Made by a program: the position numbers and the translations under genes. 64,000 nucleotides of DNA from Caldilineaceae bacterium (lineage in GTDB: Bacteria; Chloroflexota; Anaerolineae; Caldilineales; Caldilineaceae), in assembly GCA_022823185.1 (NCBI GenBank), contig JAJDXQ010000020.1, positions 186,001 to 250,000 of the forward strand. Direction: 5' to 3'. Shown one piece after another: positions 44,342 to 54,067 of this stretch (its first letter is position 1; each line of letters begins with the position of its first letter). Under the pieces are notes generated by a model. It did not search any database and was not told the origin of the DNA. It was given only the letters and a program-made list of their open reading frames with translations.

Positions 44342-47044
44342 TCACTCAGCGGCAACTGAGATCGGAACGCGAAGTTGCCCGTCCTCAAAATGAACGCGTC
44401 CTTCGGCGCCGGGCTGGAAGGCCAATCTTTCGCCGCTCTCGCGATCGTACAGCCCAATGCGCAAAGTGTACTCGCCAGGCAACATGCCGGGCGGAAACCT
44501 GAGCTGATGCCGGTCAATGTATAGAGCCCTCCTGTTCCACTCGCTTGTCGGCTTCAGCCCTGCCAGGGGCGGCCCATCGAACTGATCGGTCCTCTCTCCC
44601 TGAGAGTTGTGGAGATGGATATAGACGATCCAGTCTTTCTCCACCGCTCCCACTGTATCGAAGAAAAGGCGCAGAGAGACTCCTTCGCGGGCTTCCGCCA
44701 GGTCATAGCCCTGAATGCGCACACTGTCAGCTGTGTCCGCGGGTGCGGCAATGCCAGGCCGGACCCGCTGGAGCAAGCCCGCCCTCAGCGGGGAAACGGT
44801 TAGTGTGCGCAGCGGCGCGAGACCGTCCTCAGAGCCGGCAACCGGCAGTCTCTCGCCGGATGCTGTCGCCATTCCCGCCGCCAACGAATAAGGAACCGGC
44901 GGCGCGTCGAAAGGAACAAATAGGTGCATGGTTTCCACATAGTACTGTTCCGGGTTCCACACCGTCGTGGGCGCACGGTACACGCCGCGGCTTTCGACAG
45001 CCCAGGACCGTCTTAGAGATGGGGTAAAGAGATGCACATTGGTATGCAATTTCTCGCTGAGAGGCTCATGGGGCTGCCAGTACAGGCGCAGGACAATGAT
45101 GTCCCCGGGCCTGGGCGTTTTGCCTGAGATCAGGTCCCAGCCAAGAAGCGTTACACGCCCGCTCCGGGCGTCTCCAACTGTCGCCGGCTGGCCATCGGTT
45201 TCAAAGGCCAGTCGGCCTGGGGGCGAGTCGTAAAGAAACGGGAACGCGTCAAAATAGGAAATCGAATAGCGGGCCGCGACCAGGAGCGTTACCAAGCCGA
45301 TGAGCCCCCACTGGTTGGCGATGCTAGGGCCCTCAAGACTGCGTTCAACGCCCCCTTCGCCGGTCGTCGTCTCGGGCCGGCTTTTCCGCCGGCGACGCAC
45401 GGCAACATAAAGAACTGCTCCGAGACATGCAATTAGAGTTAGCAGACTGAGTCGTTCGCCCCGCCGCTGCCAGACGGTGCCCTCCCACCGTAACACCAGC
45501 GGCAGTTCCGGGTTGCTTATGTCGGTCGCTTCAGCCCATCCCGCCTGGTTCGACCTCAGTTCCGCCTGGTTTCCGGCGCCCCAGCCGGGATGAAAATGCA
45601 TCCAAAGGAGCGCTGGCTCTGGCTGGCAGGAGACGTCGGCCACTGCCTCGTGGGGGGAGCGCCACGAGAGTTTTACCGGTTCCCCCTCGGGTTGGAATTC
45701 CCACGGCGCTCCCCACTCTGTAGTCCTGGGTAGGAAATGCCAGACGCCTGGGTTTCTTCTTGGGGCAACGTCAGTCGCCTGGTCGGCTGTTGAAAGTATT
45801 GTCGTGTGGGAGGCAAGCGCGGGAAACAGATAAGGGAACGGGAAGGCGAGCGCGGTTACGAGCGCCATGCAAGCGGCAAGCAGGCGAAGTCGCGCCGGCC
45901 AGAAATCGATGGCAGCGGCCGCAGCCGGCAGTACACCCAAGACCGCAGCGGGCAGCAACCGGAAGGGAAACTGCAGAATTGAAAACACCGGAACGCGCCT
46001 CCACAGTTCGACAGCGATGGGCGTTGTGATCAGCAGAACCGCCGCCGTGCAGATGATTCCGGCAGCGCACCACAGCAGCGCTTCTCTGTTTCTCGACCAC
46101 ATGAGCGTTCCCGCAAGACCTGCGATGGCGAGCAGCCACTGAGCGAACCCGAAAGTATTGTGCGGCCCCGCCAGGGGGTTGCCGGCGCGCAGATCCCACA
46201 CGAAAGGCTGCGGCGACAGGAGCGTAGCCCAACTGAGAAAGTCGATGCCGCGAAACTCCCTTCCGCTGAACTCTCCCTGAATCTGCGCAAATGGCAGGTC
46301 GCCCAACGCAGGCATCCAGTATCCCGCCGCCAGGAGGATCCCCAATAGAGCTGCCATGGCACTGCCTCCCAGCCCTCCCTTTTTGCGATAGCCGGCCGCC
46401 AGGAGCGCGGTATTCAAGAGAAGGGCGCCCGCGCCAATCAACGCCTGCTGCTGATGACAGACCACCAGACCCGCAAGGGAAATGACCGCCAGCAGAAAGA
46501 ACCGGATGGAGAACCTGAAATAGAGAGAGGTAAACGCCCATAGAATCACTGGAAAGATGAGAATCGCGAGCAGCTGCGGGTAATCTCCGGTCTGGAGAAA
46601 CGTCCTTGAATAAAAGTGTGGCATCCCCAAATATACTGCCGCGCTGACGAGACTCGCTGTTCGGCTGAAGACGTGCCGTAACCACCCATAGACGCCGTAC
46701 CCGGAAAGAACGAATGCCACAGTCACCACGAGCGTTAACGCCTGATCTAACGCGATGCCAGCCCAATGGACCGCGCCGACCAGCCAGTAAAGTCCTGGAC
46801 TATAGTAGTGAAAGGTGGGTTCGCCGCGACCGTAGTTGCTATCGGGAAACCAGCGCGGCCAGAATACGCCCTGCTCAAATGCAAGTCGCATCGCGGCGCT
46901 TCGGGGCAGATGATGATGCGCGTCAGCCGTATCTGGGATGCCTGCCTGCTGCCAGAGGGGGCTGGTCAGAAGAAAAGTCAGAAGTGCGAGGAAGAGCAGA
47001 GGCAGAAATCTGAGGACAAGACTCCGGACAAGAACTCTACGCAT
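44342..47044 (-). CDS. Large PTPS-related / glycosyltransferase-like membrane protein
   Basis: This 900-aa protein starts with about a dozen membrane helices in residues 10-420. A periplasmic-side loop includes DTADAHHHLPRSAA and DSNYGRGEPTFHYYSPGLYW, as in the 6-pyruvoyl-tetrahydropterin-synthase-related and YfhO-like membrane proteins. A further helix lies near 515 and another near 570. The rest is an extracytoplasmic beta-rich region (VLRLYWQPHEPL and VRIQGYDLAEAREG). The family is probably involved in cell-surface glycan assembly. It stands alone between the HAD gene and the larA-like gene. Confidence 0.75.
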   Translation of the reverse strand: MRRVLVRSLVLRFLPLLFLALLTFLLTSPLWQQAGIPDTADAHHHLPRSAAMRLAFEQGVFWPRWFPDSNYGRGEPTFHYYSPGLYWLVGAVHWAGIALDQALTLVVTVAFVLSGYGVYGWLRHVFSRTASLVSAAVYLGMPHFYSRTFLQTGDYPQLLAILIFPVILWAFTSLYFRFSIRFFLLAVISLAGLVVCHQQQALIGAGALLLNTALLAAGYRKKGGLGGSAMAALLGILLAAGYWMPALGDLPFAQIQGEFSGREFRGIDFLSWATLLSPQPFVWDLRAGNPLAGPHNTFGFAQWLLAIAGLAGTLMWSRNREALLWCAAGIICTAAVLLITTPIAVELWRRVPVFSILQFPFRLLPAAVLGVLPAAAAAIDFWPARLRLLAACMALVTALAFPFPYLFPALASHTTILSTADQATDVAPRRNPGVWHFLPRTTEWGAPWEFQPEGEPVKLSWRSPHEAVADVSCQPEPALLWMHFHPGWGAGNQAELRSNQAGWAEATDISNPELPLVLRWEGTVWQRRGERLSLLTLIACLGAVLYVAVRRRRKSRPETTTGEGGVERSLEGPSIANQWGLIGLVTLLVAARYSISYFDAFPFLYDSPPGRLAFETDGQPATVGDARSGRVTLLGWDLISGKTPRPGDIIVLRLYWQPHEPLSEKLHTNVHLFTPSLRRSWAVESRGVYRAPTTVWNPEQYYVETMHLFVPFDAPPVPYSLAAGMATASGERLPVAGSEDGLAPLRTLTVSPLRAGLLQRVRPGIAAPADTADSVRIQGYDLAEAREGVSLRLFFDTVGAVEKDWIVYIHLHNSQGERTDQFDGPPLAGLKPTSEWNRRALYIDRHQLRFPPGMLPGEYTLRIGLYDRESGERLAFQPGAEGRVHFEDGQLRVPISVAAE

Positions 47045-47242
47045 GGATCAGATTGCCGCTGCCATGGCCTGCGGGTCGTCAGCCCCTGGGAGGAGCTTGT
47101 GGCCATGGCCAGCGCACGTGAATGGGTCTGGCGAGTGGGATTTCAGGCGCGGGTCAAGAGAAAAACGCAACGACGCAGACGCCGCCAGAATCTGGCCCTT
47201 CAATCTTCGCGCTGAGCGGCAACCCTGCTTGCCAGGCGGCGT

Positions 47243-48475
47243 CTAACTGACGATCTTCTCGGCTGTGGGGGCGCGTAGGGCGCCTTCGCCGTCAAAACGG
47301 AGGTCCTGGGCCGGTCCGATCTGGTTGAGACTCGGACGCTTCTCGGCCTCTTCCAGGAGAGCGGGCGAAAGCCACAGCGTATCGAGTTCGAGCGTATTCC
47401 GGATCCACACAACGCGGGCGTCGGCAGAATCCTTGCCCATTAAACCGGTCGCGATCACCTCCCGATCCGTCGGCAACGCGACCGGCTGCTTCGCGGCGGA
47501 GAAGTTCCCTGCGGTCAGGCAATTCGTATAGGTAGCGTCCCAGTCGATCTTGGACCGCAAACGCTCGGGGATCAGATCGGCCAATCCAACGCCGGATGCA
47601 TTGCCATGGCTTTCAGACGTCAGATCAAGGACCGCCACCACCCGAAAGTCGGGCTCCCTTGGCCCGCCGTTTCGTCTCCACATCCCGATGATGTTGGTAT
47701 CCATACCGGTGCCGCTGATGTTCTTTCCCATCTCCTGAACGACCAACAGATCAAGGTTTTCGAAGGGAATTGAGGGTTGGAGCGATTTGGCCAGCCGCAA
47801 CAGGGACGGCTCCTCTTCGAAAATTCTGTCTCCCGCGAGGACGGCGATCTCGGCCGCCGCGTGGCGGCCATTCTCGACAATGGCAACGCCGGCCGCGACC
47901 GGCATCTTGGCCAGAACAACCTCCGCCGCCCGCGGAATCGCAGTGGCGGCGTCGTTGGCATGGAGGGTAGCCGCTCCCTTTCTCTTTCCCAGCCCGATCG
48001 TCATGATCTTGCACAGCCCGCTCTCGCGGTCGGCGCGAAAGGCGGTATGCGCCTTGACTCGATTCACCGGGATCACAGCATCGGCCTCCGCCGCGTGCCG
48101 GTCCCAATAGACCGGCATGCCGTCCGTCTCGCCGATTTTGACTACTTCCAGGCTGCTGAGAATGGGAACGCCCAGCTCAGCCATCCCATAGTCGACCAGT
48201 ACTGCGTGTTGTCCTTCTGCCGTTCCCCCGCCGTGGCTCCCCATTGCCGGCACCAGGAAAGGCTCCGCCCCAATTGCCTGCAACGATTCAACAACCGCCT
48301 GCACAACTTCCGCATAGCAGGAGATTCCCCGGCTGCCAACAGCCACTGCCACTCTCATCCCCGGCCTGATCCGTTCAGACAGCCCTACCGCGTTGAGGCC
48401 GTTCCATACCGCGGCGGATACATTTTCAACTTGCTGATCAGATACGGCCTGCCGCACCGGCACGAGTTGAATCAT
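47243..48475 (-). CDS. LarA-like / DUF2088 domain protein
   Basis: This 410-aa protein resembles the lactate racemase (LarA) N-terminal family. Nickel-pincer enzymes in this group use a Lys and His residues; here PAMGSHGGGTAEGQ and RVKAHTAFRADRESGLCKIM carry the corresponding His and Lys candidates. No larB/C/E cofactor genes are visible, so racemase activity is uncertain. Sugar-acid or hydroxyacid epimerase roles occur in the family. It begins 25 bases after prfB ends, probably in one transcript. Confidence 0.75.
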   Translation of the reverse strand: MIQLVPVRQAVSDQQVENVSAAVWNGLNAVGLSERIRPGMRVAVAVGSRGISCYAEVVQAVVESLQAIGAEPFLVPAMGSHGGGTAEGQHAVLVDYGMAELGVPILSSLEVVKIGETDGMPVYWDRHAAEADAVIPVNRVKAHTAFRADRESGLCKIMTIGLGKRKGAATLHANDAATAIPRAAEVVLAKMPVAAGVAIVENGRHAAAEIAVLAGDRIFEEEPSLLRLAKSLQPSIPFENLDLLVVQEMGKNISGTGMDTNIIGMWRRNGGPREPDFRVVAVLDLTSESHGNASGVGLADLIPERLRSKIDWDATYTNCLTAGNFSAAKQPVALPTDREVIATGLMGKDSADARVVWIRNTLELDTLWLSPALLEEAEKRPSLNQIGPAQDLRFDGEGALRAPTAEKIVS

Positions 48476-48500
48476 CGGTACCTCCCAGGCGCCATTCCGC

Positions 48501-49593
48501 CTATGTTCCCACCTGTGTCTTTAGCCACGCCTCGATGAACGTATCCAGATCGCCGTCCAAAACGGCCTGCGTTGCCGCTGTCTCCACATTTGTGCGCAAA
48601 TCCTTCACCATCTGATAGGGGTGCAGGACATAGGAACGAATCTGGCTGCCAAAATCAGCCTGAACATTCTCGCCCTTCAGCCGGGCCTTTTCCGCGGCGA
48701 TTTTTTCCTGCTCGATTGCGTAGAGCTTGCCCCGCAGGATCCGCATCGCGATTTCCCGGTTCTGCGTCTGGCTGCGCTCGTTCTGGCACGAAACGACAAT
48801 TCCGGTCGGCAAGTGGTGGAGGCGAACCGCCGTCGCATTCTTCTGCACGCTCTGGCCTCCGGCCCCGCTGGAAAGAAATACGTCCATCCGCACATCGTTC
48901 GGCGCGATCTCGATCTCGATGTCTTCGTCAATGATCGGCAGCACCTCCAACTTCGCGAAAGATGTGTGCCGCCGGTTGCCGGCATCGAATGGACTGAGCC
49001 GGACAAGCCGGTGGGTGCCCCGTTCTGCCTGAAGATAGCCATAGGCGTAGGGCCCTTCCACCGTCGTCGTTACACTCTTGATTCCGGCTTCTTCCCCTTG
49101 GGTCATATCGGTGATTTCAGTCGCGAAGCCCTTCTTCTCTGCCCAGCGTAAATACATGCGTTGCAGCATCGCGGTCCAGTCTTGCGCCTCGGTGCCGCCC
49201 GCACCTGCATGAATACTGATAATTGCGCCGCCCGAGTCATACTTACCACTGAGTGAAAGGGTAAACTCCCTCTTCTCAAGCTCCCCGTCAAGTGAATCCG
49301 CCTCGACCTGCAGTTCAGCAAGCAGACTTTGGTCGTCTTCCGCTATTTCGGCAAAATCAAGCGCGTCCTGCGTACGCTGTTTCAATCCATCCCAGACGCT
49401 GATCACCTCCTGCAGGGCGTTCAGCTCCTGCATCTTCTGCTGGGCCGCTCTCTGGTTGTCCCAGAAATCGGGGGCTATCGATTCCTCTTCCAGCGTCTTT
49501 GCCTGCGCAACTTTGTCCGGCAAGTCAAAGCCGCCCCCGTATCGCGTCGACTCGCTCCGCGAGCAGATGTAAGCGGTCTGTTAATTCGCCCAT
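48501..49593 (-). CDS. prfB: Peptide chain release factor 2, programmed +1 frameshift
   Basis: RF2 releases proteins at UGA and UAA. The first frame starts at ATG 49593 and reads MGELTDRLHLLAERVDAIRGRL, then UGA at 49527-49525. A +1 shift continues as DLPDKVAQAKTLEEE to the stop at 48501, giving 363 aa, the normal RF2 length. The main frame has the UGA-recognition tripeptide SPF (RLSPFDAGNRR) and the catalytic GGQ (GAGGQSVQK). The N-terminal ORF is clearly RF2, not RF1. GGGAGATAGAGAG precedes the ATG. ftsY lies upstream. Confidence 0.96.
49524..49539 (-). promoter_or_regulatory. RF2 autoregulatory frameshift site
   Basis: The minus strand reads CGGGGGCGGCTTTGAC: an SD-like G-run, then CTT-TGA-C, the E. 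coli-type slip site in which the peptidyl tRNA-Leu moves from CUU to UUU. Low RF2 favours the shift, so prfB senses its own product. The G-run-to-CTT spacing matches the known 3-base arrangement. Confidence 0.93.
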
Positions 49594-49698
49594 GACTCTC
49601 TATCTCCCTTGATGTCTGCTGAATGGCGCCCTGAAGTCTTCGGCGGCCTCAGAATTCCCGACTGTCGTCGTCTGCCATCTTGTGAGGCGCCGGTCACG

Positions 49699-50649
49699 TC
49701 ATTCTCCCAACAAGCCTTCCACAAACGTCACCGGCTCGAATTCAGCCAGGTCCTCCAGCTTTTCGCCTGTGCCAACGAAACGCACCGGAATCCCCAGCTG
49801 TTTCTTGATGCTCAGAACCGCGCCGCCCTTGGCGGTGCTATCGAGCTTCGTCAATATGATACCCGTCACGCCAGACGCTTCCTTGAACCCCTTGGCCTGC
49901 AAAATCGCGTTCTGGCCCGTGGACGCGTCCAACGCCAGCAGCGTCTCATGCGGCGCCCGGTGCACCTGCTTGGCCGCCACCCGGCGCATCTTTTCCAACT
50001 CCTGCATGAGGTTGAACTTGTTCTGCAGGCGTCCCGCCGTGTCTGTGATAAGCAGGTCGGCGTTCCGGCTCTCCTGGCTCGCCCGCATGGCGTCGAACAG
50101 AACCGCCGCCGGGTCCGACCCGGGTGCCTGCGCGATCACATCAACGCCGGCCCGTTCACCCCATATTTGCAACTGATCGATGGCCGCCGCTCGAAAGGTG
50201 TCCCCGGCGGCAAGAACGACCTTCTTGCCGCGCTCTTTGTATCGCTTCGCCAGCTTGCCAATCGTTGTCGTCTTACCCGAGCCGTTCACCCCAACGACCA
50301 GGACCACCGTCAATATGCGCGGCTCCTCAATCTGAAGCGGCTCGTCAGCCTGCAACAGCTTCACCATCTCCTGCTTCAGGATCAGATAAGCGTCCTCGCT
50401 GCGCCTTACATTCTCCTGTTGCACCCGTTGACGGGTCGACTCGACAAGCTCCATCGTCGTATCCACACCGACATCGGCAACGATCAGCGCCTCCTCCAAC
50501 TCCTCCCACAGCTCCTCAGTAACTTCGTTCTCCCGAAACAGGGAACCAATCTGACTGAAAACGCCCGACCTGGTCTTCTGTAGACTTTCTTCTATTTTTT
50601 CATCATCGGCCGTCTTCTCTTCCTTGCGGCCAAACAAACGCCTGAGCAT
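49699..50649 (-). CDS. ftsY: SRP receptor FtsY
   Basis: This 316-aa protein is the GTPase docking partner of SRP at the membrane. A short N-terminal basic region ([11 protein letters not shown]) replaces the long acidic A-domain of E. coli FtsY. The NG domain has the P-loop [11 protein letters not shown] (119-129), DTFRAAA, DTAGRL and TKLD motifs. ATG 50649 is preceded by GGAG 12 bases upstream; the frame is open to 50694. It lies 105 bases before prfB, and ffh is in the same window. Confidence 0.95.
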   Translation of the reverse strand: MLRRLFGRKEEKTADDEKIEESLQKTRSGVFSQIGSLFRENEVTEELWEELEEALIVADVGVDTTMELVESTRQRVQQENVRRSEDAYLILKQEMVKLLQADEPLQIEEPRILTVVLVVGVNGSGKTTTIGKLAKRYKERGKKVVLAAGDTFRAAAIDQLQIWGERAGVDVIAQAPGSDPAAVLFDAMRASQESRNADLLITDTAGRLQNKFNLMQELEKMRRVAAKQVHRAPHETLLALDASTGQNAILQAKGFKEASGVTGIILTKLDSTAKGGAVLSIKKQLGIPVRFVGTGEKLEDLAEFEPVTFVEGLLGE

Positions 50650-51185
50650 GCAAAGGTCTCCTGGAGCTGCCTTGGGTGGCTTGCCACCCGGCAATTATAG
50701 CACGGGCGGGAACGATAGAGAGAACAAGGCCATCCCCTCGCGCCTCAGCGGGATAAGGGTTTCACAGATCCCAATCAGGCAAGTTCGCGCCGTCCAATCC
50801 CGACGACCAGGCCCCAAAACGCGCACCTTCGCGGTAAAGGGATTCACCACGGCTCGCTGCCGCCACTCCTCGCCTCGGCAATACCTGGAGGGCCGCCCCT
50901 CGCGGGCGCCCTCCCCCTCGATCCCCCGGACGCCGGCCCGCGGCGATTCCCGCCCCTCAACCCACTGACCCCTGCTCACCCTCCACTGCCTCTTTTGTGG
51001 AGGCAGTGAAATTACCCAAAGGCGGCCTGCAACGCGCCCCTGAATTGGACTGCGCGTCTTCGAAACGAAGCGTTGGCGAGATTCTGGTTTCACCCTGTAT
51101 ACTGATTACCGTGGAGGAATGAGGCCCAGAATCGCAGGTGGGTCGAAAACCGCCGTCGTCCCGCTATCTCCTTCAGCAGGCGAAC
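50650..51185. other. Divergent ftsY / dgt intergenic region
   Basis: This gap of about 535 bases carries two hairpins: the repeat at 50888-50915 and CACTGCCTC / GAGGCAGTG (50984-50992 with 51000-51008). It must hold the ftsY and dgt promoters, but no confident -35/-10 pair is visible. I see no gene here. Confidence 0.5.
50888..50915. repeat. Palindromic repeat related to the 17-kb copies
   Basis: GGAGGGC and GCCCTCC arms enclose CGCCC...GGGCG, an imperfect stem of about 12 bp with a short loop. It shares the GGGCGCCC-type core with the repeats at 17240 and 17330. Confidence 0.5.
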
Positions 51186-52352
51186 ATGCTTCTGACAAGA
51201 GAAGAGTTGGAACAGAGGGAAGAGAGGGAGTTGGCCGTCTACGCGATGCGCAGCGGCCGCAGTCGCGGGCGAGCCCATCCCGACGCCGAGCATCCCTACC
51301 GCACCGCTTACCAACGGGACCGCGACCGCATCATTCACACCACGCCCTTTCGACGCCTGCAATACAAGACCCAGGTGTTCGTCTACAACGAAGGGGATCA
51401 TTACCGCAACCGGCTGACCCATACTGTCGAAGTGGCCCAGATCGGCCGCACGCTGGCCCGCGCGCTCGCCTGCAACGAAGACCTCACCGAAGCGATCTGC
51501 CTGGCCCACGACCTGGGCCATCCCCCTTTCGGCCACACCGGCGAGTCTTCGCTGAACGACCTCATGCAAGGGCATGGCGGCTACGATCACCAGAAACAGA
51601 CCTATCGCATCGTAACGAGATTGGAGCGTCGCTACCCGGAACACCCGGGACTGAATCTGACATACGAGGTGCGGGAAGGGATTGTCAAACATGACACCGA
51701 CTACGACGTCGTCGATGCCGGCGAGTATGATCCCGATGAGAGAGGCACCCTGGAGTGTCAGATCAGCAATTTGGCCGACGAGATCGCCTACAACACCAGC
51801 GACGCCGACGACGGCTTGCGCGCGGGCATCCTGAATCCCGCCGCATTTCTTGAACTTGCCATCAGCCGGCGCGTCCTCGATTCACTGGGAGAGAACCCGA
51901 CGACCATCGACCTTACTGAGCCGCTCTCCCGCTACCGTTTTATCCGGCGGCTCGTCGGGATTGAGGTCAGCGATGCCATCCAGGCAACCACGGTAAATCT
52001 ACGAGCCGCAACCGTTCACAGCCTTGCGGATCTGCGGGCGCGTGGAAGAAATATGGCCGCCTATTCGATGGAGATTGAAGGAGAAAACCGGGAGCTCAAG
52101 CAGTTTCTGTTCGATCGCTTCTACCGCCACTTCAGAGTGGCCCGTATGGCCGCCAAGGCAGACCGAACGATCCGCGCCCTGTTCACGGCTTTCGTAGAGG
52201 AGCCAGCGCAACTGCCTCCCGAAACACAGGAGCGGCTTAGCGAATCGGGGGGTGACCTGCATCGCGTGGTGTGCGACTACATCGCGGGCATGACCGACCG
52301 CTACGCGATCGCAGAACACCGCCGGCTCTTTGACCCTGAGGAAGGCGTTTGA
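51186..52352 (+). CDS. dgt: dGTPase (deoxyguanosinetriphosphate triphosphohydrolase-like)
   Basis: This 388-aa HD-domain dNTP triphosphohydrolase shows the substrate-region RDRDRIIHTTPFRRLQYKTQV and the metal histidine in NRLTHTVEVAQ, then AHDLGHPPFGHTGE. ISNLADEIAYNTSD supplies the further metal aspartate. The length is that of the class-2 dGTPases. ATG 51186 (MLLTREELEQRE) is my start; GTG 51138 is upstream in frame. Confidence 0.93.
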   Translation: MLLTREELEQREERELAVYAMRSGRSRGRAHPDAEHPYRTAYQRDRDRIIHTTPFRRLQYKTQVFVYNEGDHYRNRLTHTVEVAQIGRTLARALACNEDLTEAICLAHDLGHPPFGHTGESSLNDLMQGHGGYDHQKQTYRIVTRLERRYPEHPGLNLTYEVREGIVKHDTDYDVVDAGEYDPDERGTLECQISNLADEIAYNTSDADDGLRAGILNPAAFLELAISRRVLDSLGENPTTIDLTEPLSRYRFIRRLVGIEVSDAIQATTVNLRAATVHSLADLRARGRNMAAYSMEIEGENRELKQFLFDRFYRHFRVARMAAKADRTIRALFTAFVEEPAQLPPETQERLSESGGDLHRVVCDYIAGMTDRYAIAEHRRLFDPEEGV

Positions 52353-52383
52353 ACGCAACCCCGCAAGGCGTCTCTTCTCCGGA

Positions 52384-54030
52384 TCAAGACGAGACGTAGA
52401 CCTCAAATCTGGCGTTTACCGACTGAAACGGCAGGGGCGCCTGTTCGCCTTCAAGATACGTAACGCTCTCTATCCTGCATTCCAACTCAACGCCGTCTGA
52501 TCGGAGCGTGCAAGTCAGCCCGGGCGCGACCTCAAGAGGAGGAGCGGTTTCAGAGCCGCCGCTCCCGGCAGGGTCTTCCAGGCCGCTCGCTGAAAAGCCC
52601 GGCGAGACGAGCGGCTGGCTTACGCTGCGCACCGCGGAACGGTCATAGAGCCAGATGTCGAGCAGCCGCACCTGGTCCGTATTGGCCGCGTCGCGGTCCA
52701 CCGATTCATTGATTCCCATGCCGCAGGCTCCCAATAGCTCGCCGTCCGCCGCGTTGATTGTAAAGCTCTCGTCATAGGACTGAATGCCGAAGGCGTAGCT
52801 CGCCTCAAATTGGCCTACCTGCTGCCGGGACGAATGAACAGCCTGTTCCGGCTCAGAAAGGTCTCGGCCGCTCTCGAGGGTCTCGCCCCCGGCGTCGGAA
52901 ATCGGCCTCGCCTCCATCCTTCTGTCTGGCAGCGCCGCGGGGTCTTCGGGGGCGGCCAGACTGCCGTCGGATCTTGCAAGGCTCTCGTCCCTTCCCGCGT
53001 CGGGACTGCCCAATCCTGCCGCCGGCCCTGTTTCGGCCCTGATTGGCCCGACAGCAGACTCCCGGCTTCCCGGTTCATCCTCAGGCCGGCTCCCGCTCAG
53101 TTCCTCTAAATCTGAATGGGGCTGGCCTGTCCCTACCTGGCCCGGTACCCCCTCGCCGCTCTCCACCCCCAAGGCAACGGGCTCGTTCGGCGTATCGTCG
53201 TCATCCTGCTCAGCCGCGTCTCCCCTGCTGAGCAGCTCAACATTCTCAACCCCGTCCGCACGCCCAGCCGCCTCCGTATCGCCGGCCAAGGCAGGCAGCC
53301 CCCTCGTACGGTCTCCTGCCGTCCGCGGCGCCGCAAGCGTCCCCGGCCGGCCCGCCCGCCTCTCAGTCCGGTCCTCAGTTGTGTCAACATCGGCGCGACG
53401 GCTCGACGCGACATCTGCCCTGGAAGCCGTCCCGATCTGTCGAACTGGTTCGCCCGGAGTTTCTCCACTGTCCGAAAGCGGCGTATCGGGTGACCCCTCA
53501 ATTGGGCGGCGCGCAGTCCCAGCCTGCTCCGTGAAGACGGGCTCATTGGGCGCGGAATGACCTCCAGTCGGGCGCCCCTTGCGCAGCCAGTCCAGATTTG
53601 GGCGACGCTGCCTTACGGGCCTCTCCGCAACGGAAGGGGGCCCGGCTCGCGCCTCCCGCGGCGCAGTTGCCTGATTCGAGCGGCCCCTCCCGAAGGGGAG
53701 CGGAAACGGCTGAATTGGGGGGGGCTTTCCTTGTGACTGGCGCAGAAGCTGATTGGCGATGACAACCCCGCCAACCAGCAGAAGCAAGGCTGCAACATAC
53801 AGCAGGCCCTGGCTAATCAAGTCCACAAAGGCCGTATAGCTCGAGCCGGCCTCGTGGCTTCCTGAAGCCGGAACCTCTCCCTGTTGCGACGGGGCAGATG
53901 CTGCAGGCTCCGAGGAGGGGGCCTCTGTCCACTCTACGGGCCACACCCACCAACCGATGAAAAGCCCGAGCGTAAGCCCGACCAATCCCGACATCAGCAT
54001 GTGGACCAGGGACCTGTGACGGTCGATCAT
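52384..54030 (-). CDS. Membrane protein with long disordered linker, function unknown
   Basis: This 548-aa protein has two membrane helices (about residues 14-32 and 73-95) and a periplasmic Ser/Ala/Glu-rich loop between. A disordered, Pro/Gly/Asp/Arg-rich region of about 290 residues follows (100-400), then a folded C-terminal domain (about 405-548: FEASYAFGIQSYDESFTI, GMGINESVDRD, VRLLDIWLYDRS). The N-terminal half resembles nothing I know. ATG 54030 is my start. It is 37 bases after manC on the same strand, so a link to the cell envelope is possible. Confidence 0.7.
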   Translation of the reverse strand: MIDRHRSLVHMLMSGLVGLTLGLFIGWWVWPVEWTEAPSSEPAASAPSQQGEVPASGSHEAGSSYTAFVDLISQGLLYVAALLLLVGGVVIANQLLRQSQGKPPPIQPFPLPFGRGRSNQATAPREARAGPPSVAERPVRQRRPNLDWLRKGRPTGGHSAPNEPVFTEQAGTARRPIEGSPDTPLSDSGETPGEPVRQIGTASRADVASSRRADVDTTEDRTERRAGRPGTLAAPRTAGDRTRGLPALAGDTEAAGRADGVENVELLSRGDAAEQDDDDTPNEPVALGVESGEGVPGQVGTGQPHSDLEELSGSRPEDEPGSRESAVGPIRAETGPAAGLGSPDAGRDESLARSDGSLAAPEDPAALPDRRMEARPISDAGGETLESGRDLSEPEQAVHSSRQQVGQFEASYAFGIQSYDESFTINAADGELLGACGMGINESVDRDAANTDQVRLLDIWLYDRSAVRSVSQPLVSPGFSASGLEDPAGSGGSETAPPLEVAPGLTCTLRSDGVELECRIESVTYLEGEQAPLPFQSVNARFEVYVSS

Positions 54031-54067
54031 TTCAATGCCCGCGTCTCTCCACGCGCCCAACGTTCGA

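Noticed and set aside
48501..49523. RF2 called from TTG 49523
   Set aside because: The TTG lies directly after the frameshift site; the upstream ATG and UGA explain the N-terminus.
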